Notes under the pieces: generated by a model
Told to the model about the DNA's origin: nothing
The model's database searches: none
Seen by the model: the letters and a program-made list of their open reading frames with translations, nothing else
DNA from: Oricola nitratireducens
GTDB lineage: Bacteria; Pseudomonadota; Alphaproteobacteria; Rhizobiales; Rhizobiaceae
Direction: 5' to 3'
NCBI RefSeq assembly: GCF_014904745.1
Contig: NZ_JACZCS010000005.1
Coordinates: 64,753-128,752, forward strand
DNA: 64,000 nt
Part shown: in pieces, positions 60,703-64,000 of the stretch
Position numbering within the stretch: position 1 is the stretch's first letter
Layout of the letters: each line of letters begins with the position of its first letter
Translations under genes and position numbers: made by a program

Positions 60703-61923
60703 GTGTTCAATGATTATAACAATGATTCGGTAAAACGATTGGCTCAAAAGTTCGATGTGGTCGTAATTGGAGGCGGACCGGCCGGCAGTGCGGCGGCGCG
60801 TACGCTGGCTTCCCTTGGTCGTTCCGTGTGCGTCATCGACAAAAGCAAGTTCCCGAGACAAAAGCTGTGCGGCGGATTAGTAACTACTCGGGCAAAGACA
60901 AATTTCGAAACCGTATTTGAGCGGGATTGGCGGAGTGATCTATTCGTTTCGTCTGATTCGGTCTGGTTCTTTCAGGGCGAAAAAAAACTGCACGATAAGC
61001 CTACACCCGACCGAGGGCCTCCGCTTTTCTTCACGATGCGATTTGATTTTGATAGCTACCTTCTTGGCTTAGCCAAAGAGGCCGGCGCAGTCGTTTTTGA
61101 AAATCTGACTGTTAAAGGGATTGATACGCGATCCAAGAAGGTGGTTGCCCATAACGGCAACGAGATCGGATACGATTTTCTTATTGGATGCGATGGTGTC
61201 AACAGCATAGTTGCAAAAACGCTATTCGGAACGTCTTTTGACCAAAAGACCATCGGATTTGGATTGGAAGTGGAAGTACCCCGAGATCATCTTCCGAATC
61301 ACAACGACATTCCTGAAGTTGATTTTGGTAGCGCCAATTGGGGATACGGCTGGACTTTCCCAAAAGCAAAAAGCTTCACACTGGGTGTTGGCGGCGTTCA
61401 TCGCCTTAACCCAAACCTTAAGCAGAGACTCTCAGAGTATCTATCGCTGTCGCGGAATGAGCTCGACATAGCTGATTATAAAGTCAGAGGGCATTTCATT
61501 CCGTTTGGAGATTATCGAGAAAAACCTGGAAACGAATGCGTCCTGCTTTGTGGGGACGCGGCCGGATATGTCGATCCGATTACCGGCGAGGGGATTGGTC
61601 ATGCAATCCTTAGTGGATATTGCGCTGCGCGAGCGATCGAAGAAGCGCTTGATGAGAAGCACTTTGACGCATTGCCAAGATATCTCGAACTAGTGAAGCC
61701 AATTACAAAATCTCTCCACCAAGCTAACCTCTTTCGTTGGATGATATTTCCTAAACCCATTCAAGCACCTTTTGCATGGGCATTTACAGACGCTGGAACC
61801 TTGCGGAGCGGTTATCTCGAAATCCTAGCTGGACATCACGAGTATGATCATCTGTATGGATTGTTTCTTGTACAGGTGAGAAAGGCTGTGAAAAAACTTG
61901 GCAGAAAACTAATAGGAAGATAG
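60703..61923 (+). CDS. Geranylgeranyl-reductase-family FAD oxidoreductase
   Basis: A 406-residue flavoprotein. FAD motif: DVVVIGGGPAGSAAARTLA near the N-terminus; then KFPRQKLCGGLVT, the cysteine-containing motif of the geranylgeranyl reductase/halogenase-like group; GCDGVNSIV; and the second FAD motif LCGDAAGYVDPITGEGIGHA near 285. Such enzymes saturate isoprenoid chains or oxidise quinone-like and lipid substrates. No ATG is usable; GTG 60703 (or TTG 60700) starts the frame. It is followed 35 bp on by a polytopic membrane protein, probably its partner. GC is between that of the operon and the chromosome. Confidence 0.82.
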   Translation: MFNDYNNDSVKRLAQKFDVVVIGGGPAGSAAARTLASLGRSVCVIDKSKFPRQKLCGGLVTTRAKTNFETVFERDWRSDLFVSSDSVWFFQGEKKLHDKPTPDRGPPLFFTMRFDFDSYLLGLAKEAGAVVFENLTVKGIDTRSKKVVAHNGNEIGYDFLIGCDGVNSIVAKTLFGTSFDQKTIGFGLEVEVPRDHLPNHNDIPEVDFGSANWGYGWTFPKAKSFTLGVGGVHRLNPNLKQRLSEYLSLSRNELDIADYKVRGHFIPFGDYREKPGNECVLLCGDAAGYVDPITGEGIGHAILSGYCAARAIEEALDEKHFDALPRYLELVKPITKSLHQANLFRWMIFPKPIQAPFAWAFTDAGTLRSGYLEILAGHHEYDHLYGLFLVQVRKAVKKLGRKLIGR

Positions 61924-61958
61924 GTTCAACAATAGATAAACTGAGGCGGTGGCACTCA

Positions 61959-63092
61959 ATGTATTCGCTTCTAGTACTGATTCGAAGTTTTCTACGCCTG
62001 TTTGGGCTCGAATTTAGTGGATTCTGGTTGTTTAGAATCCATGATGACGCGGCGATGTCTTCGGTCGCAAAATTCATCGAGGGACTAAGATTTCGAGGAT
62101 TTTGGGCGAAGGCGTTTTGGGGCGGTGTGATCCATGGCGGTGCTGCGTCAATAGCACTCGGTGCATTGTATGCGTATCGAGGAGATCAATTTCAACACGG
62201 ACTTTCGGAAATGTCCTGGCTGCTTGTCGCCCATTTGTGGGCATATATCGGCCCACCGCTTATCTGGTATCATGAAAAATATTCGCAATCCGATTTTTAC
62301 GACAGGGCCTCCCGTATTATTGAGAGCGAGGACCGCAAGGCCCTCATAAAAAGAATCCTATTCTCAAATCTAAACGCGCACGGCTGGATAAGTTGGCCGA
62401 GAAGGTTATGGGTTTTGGCCTCCATGTTCGCGTTTCTTTACTACCATGAATTCTATGAGAAACTAGGGATCGCCGGCGTTCGTGACATATGGTTTTGGCT
62501 GATCGCTCTCGGTGTCTTCCTCCTAGCGAACTACACATCAATTGGTATCGGTAGGGTGCTGACAGCACTGTGGGCTGTCTGGGAGGTTGATATCTCAGAA
62601 CCAACACCAAGACGACTGCATCACGACCATCATTTGGGATACTCCTTCGTGACCGACTTCACTGCCAAGACGTGCGCATTGTTCTCAACCGGCGCGCTGT
62701 TTTTTCCGTTGATCTATCGACTTTCTGCCGGAGCTTCACCGGCAGGATCAGCGCTACCTGATGTTATGATTGGTACTGTAGTGCTTTTAATCGGGTGTTC
62801 TCTGATGCTACCTGTTCTATGGACGCGGAGTCGTATCAGTAAGGAAAAGACAAGTCTCGCTAGAGATAATTACGCAATACTTGTCGAGAAAGAGAGGGAA
62901 TACGCGTCGAAGAGGACACAGAAAGCCTACTACGCCTACATGTACCAAAGGAGCGTACATTCTGACATCATGTCTGCTAGACAATGGCTTCTGCAATCCG
63001 ATGCGGTGGCAAAGTTCTTTCCAACGCTGATAGGCCTAGCAATCGGTTATCTGACCCTCAAAGCTACTTGGCTGATGATTCCGTCGATATGA
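61959..63092 (+). CDS. Polytopic membrane protein with HHDHH motif
   Basis: A 377-residue protein with about six to seven hydrophobic helices (near 62-82, 88-106, 145-165, 178-196, 235-255, 268-288 and 352-372). Histidines cluster at RRLHHDHHLGYSF (near 222), and LWAYIGPPLIWYHEKY near 95 adds another. Histidine clusters next to membrane helices occur in desaturase/hydroxylase-type diiron proteins, but the full three-box pattern is not visible. It also resembles small helix-pair families such as DUF2061 around YHEK. A hydrophilic, basic stretch (about 292-340) probably faces the cytoplasm. The flavoprotein upstream could be its redox partner. Confidence 0.65.
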   Translation: MYSLLVLIRSFLRLFGLEFSGFWLFRIHDDAAMSSVAKFIEGLRFRGFWAKAFWGGVIHGGAASIALGALYAYRGDQFQHGLSEMSWLLVAHLWAYIGPPLIWYHEKYSQSDFYDRASRIIESEDRKALIKRILFSNLNAHGWISWPRRLWVLASMFAFLYYHEFYEKLGIAGVRDIWFWLIALGVFLLANYTSIGIGRVLTALWAVWEVDISEPTPRRLHHDHHLGYSFVTDFTAKTCALFSTGALFFPLIYRLSAGASPAGSALPDVMIGTVVLLIGCSLMLPVLWTRSRISKEKTSLARDNYAILVEKEREYASKRTQKAYYAYMYQRSVHSDIMSARQWLLQSDAVAKFFPTLIGLAIGYLTLKATWLMIPSI

Positions 63093-63480
63093 TATTCGAA
63101 AGCCGTTGGAGATATAGCCGTCCCTGCCACGCTAGCTAAAGCGATATGTAATATCAACGCAATGTCTAGAAAGGGCTCAAACCGGTCATCCCGTTACCCC
63201 AAGGTCTAAAGGGTCCTGACCCTTGGATCTGTATCCCAACGATCCGTACCCTTCCAAAAAGCTATTTGGTAAAAATCAGTTTGCTAACTCCGGAAAGTGC
63301 CAGATCACATGGGGTTTGGGCGTAAAATTTGGTGTTTGTAAAAGGGGGAATAGGTGGAAACGTCAGGGTTATTTTGACACTTAAGCGCTGGCGACGAATG
63401 TCCTAAATCCTGTGCACCGTTGCACATTTCGAGATAGGTAGGAGCCCCCCGCCGAGGCGGGGGATTCCAGGGTCGTTCAT
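63093..63480. other. Gene-free gap with two hairpins
   Basis: No coding frame is convincing here. AAGGGTC/GACCCTT (63209-63224) is a perfect 7-bp palindrome with a 2-bp centre. CCCCCGC/GCGGGGG (63446-63463, CGAG-type loop) lies 18 bp past the stop of the minus-strand gene and probably ends both converging transcripts. A T-tract is weak. Confidence 0.6.
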
Positions 63481-64000
63481 CTATTTCAGATAAAGCTCAG
63501 CTTCGAAATCATTTGAAGACCACTCCGGGCTCTTTCCTCCAAAGATGGTATCCGGTGAAGGGAGTACTGATCCGCTCGGAAGTGGGCGATCGCCCAAAAC
63601 TAGATGCGCTTCTCGCCCTTTTCCGGGTGTCTTGTTTTCAAGATACCCGTGAGAAATGGCTATGTAGCTGTTACGGGATACAACACTCCGGTTCCGTCCA
63701 ATCTTTTCAGCCACAGCGGATTGAGACACTCCCTCCCAATCCAACCTTGCGTCTTCGGCAGTTATATCGCGAACACCTTCGACTACTTCTCTGACGCCCG
63801 GCGCTACAGATTCCTCCAAGCCTTCTTCAAGAGCGGCTTTGGTAAGCGAATGGACAATTCGATAGTCGTCTTCGCTAGCGATGATCTGCCCTTCCTTATT
63901 CCTGTCTCTCGTAAATTGGTGCACAAGTGCACAAGCTCGGATTAGAGTCAGGACCTTTTGGAAATCGCGATGAATCTTTGGATTATCCCATGGAAGATAA
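63481..64000 (-). CDS. C-terminal part of a replication-type protein (primase/helicase-like), partial
   Basis: The frame enters from the right edge on the minus strand without a stop and ends at 63481 (about 173 residues). The beginning reads LPWDNPKIHRDFQKVLTLIRACALVHQFTRDR, then IIASEDDYRIVHSLTKAAL, followed by a winged-helix segment SQSAVAEKIGRNRSVVSRNSYIAISHGYLENK and AHLVLGDRPLPSG. This helical-plus-winged-helix tail is what I expect at the end of large primase/helicase proteins of phages and integrative elements. The catalytic domains would lie outside the window. GTG 63924 is an in-frame codon, not the real start. Confidence 0.6.
   Translation of the reverse strand, partial: YLPWDNPKIHRDFQKVLTLIRACALVHQFTRDRNKEGQIIASEDDYRIVHSLTKAALEEGLEESVAPGVREVVEGVRDITAEDARLDWEGVSQSAVAEKIGRNRSVVSRNSYIAISHGYLENKTPGKGREAHLVLGDRPLPSGSVLPSPDTIFGGKSPEWSSNDFEAELYLK

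Larger units (their letters stand above)
55726..64000. mobile_element. Distal end of an integrative element in tRNA-Val
   Basis: To the right of the tRNA fragment, base composition falls well below that of the first 55 kb and codon choice becomes AT-leaning (TTA, ATA, AAA, AGA frequent). Contents are hypotheticals, a broken regulator and the tail of a replication-type protein. Because the tRNA fragment is the 3' end joined to chromosomal DNA on the left, the intact tRNA-Val, and usually the integrase gene, should lie beyond the right edge. Confidence 0.8.

Overview
The window is chromosomal DNA from an alphaproteobacterium, most likely of the Hyphomicrobiales (rhizobial relatives). The lineage call rests on the high-GC codon use of the first 55.6 kb and on the gene content: an aa3-oxidase subunit IV gene, a FeeM-type acyltransferase, heterotetrameric sarcosine oxidase in soxBDAG order, a fused indolepyruvate:ferredoxin oxidoreductase, two TRAP transporters, a creatininase-family gene next to an 8-oxoguanine deaminase, and a MucR/Ros remnant. 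The genus cannot be named from the sequence alone.

Layout, left part (1-23300): a methyltransferase cut by the window edge and divergent from a LysR regulator; a purine-salvage-like pair (8-oxoguanine deaminase plus creatininase family); an UshA-like 5'-nucleotidase with an eroded metal site; small membrane and hypothetical genes; a CobW-type metallochaperone GTPase; a WD40 protein; a broken DUF4130-UdgX uracil-DNA glycosylase locus; two tandem Spy/CpxP-like periplasmic proteins; a type III ornithine/lysine decarboxylase with a long leader; an amidase-LysR pair; a DUF1007-NicO nickel/cobalt export pair; an epimerase of the D-erythronate dehydrogenase type; a double-GNAT protein; an aminotransferase; and a TetR regulator.

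Middle part (23600-45450): a complete dctB-dctD-[sigma-54 promoter]-dctP-dctQ-dctM locus, in which a well-formed -24/-12 element and a GGGTAG palindrome sit between the two-component system and the transporter. A second TRAP permease pair follows with no binding protein. Then come an orphan Tat-exported peptide-type binding protein, an SDR, the 1152-residue indolepyruvate oxidoreductase, a GGDEF/EAL membrane protein, a FeeM-like N-acyltransferase, cytochrome oxidase subunit IV, a TPR lipoprotein and ribosomal protein S21. A candidate small RNA with a strong terminator lies between rpsU and sox.

Right part (45900-55700): soxB-soxD-soxA-soxG, a convergent MaoC hydratase, a GlsB/YeaQ-type membrane protein, and a two-gene operon. 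Its first gene encodes a three-helix membrane protein with a roughly 600-residue helical tail (ZorA-like architecture). The second ends in an HFGDPR...W motif, as in ZorC/EH-signature proteins. No ZorB or helicase gene is present.

The last 8.3 kb is foreign. A 60-bp 3' fragment of tRNA-Val(GAC) at 55666-55725 marks the distal attachment junction of an integrative element that continues past the right edge. Base composition drops sharply there. The element carries an unrecognised three-gene operon (129, 877 and 298 residues), a decayed MucR/Ros fragment, a geranylgeranyl-reductase-like flavoprotein paired with a polytopic membrane protein, and, on the opposite strand, the C-terminal end of what looks like a replication protein. 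The two best candidates for something undescribed are the ZorB-less ZorA/EH-like pair and the low-GC three-gene operon.
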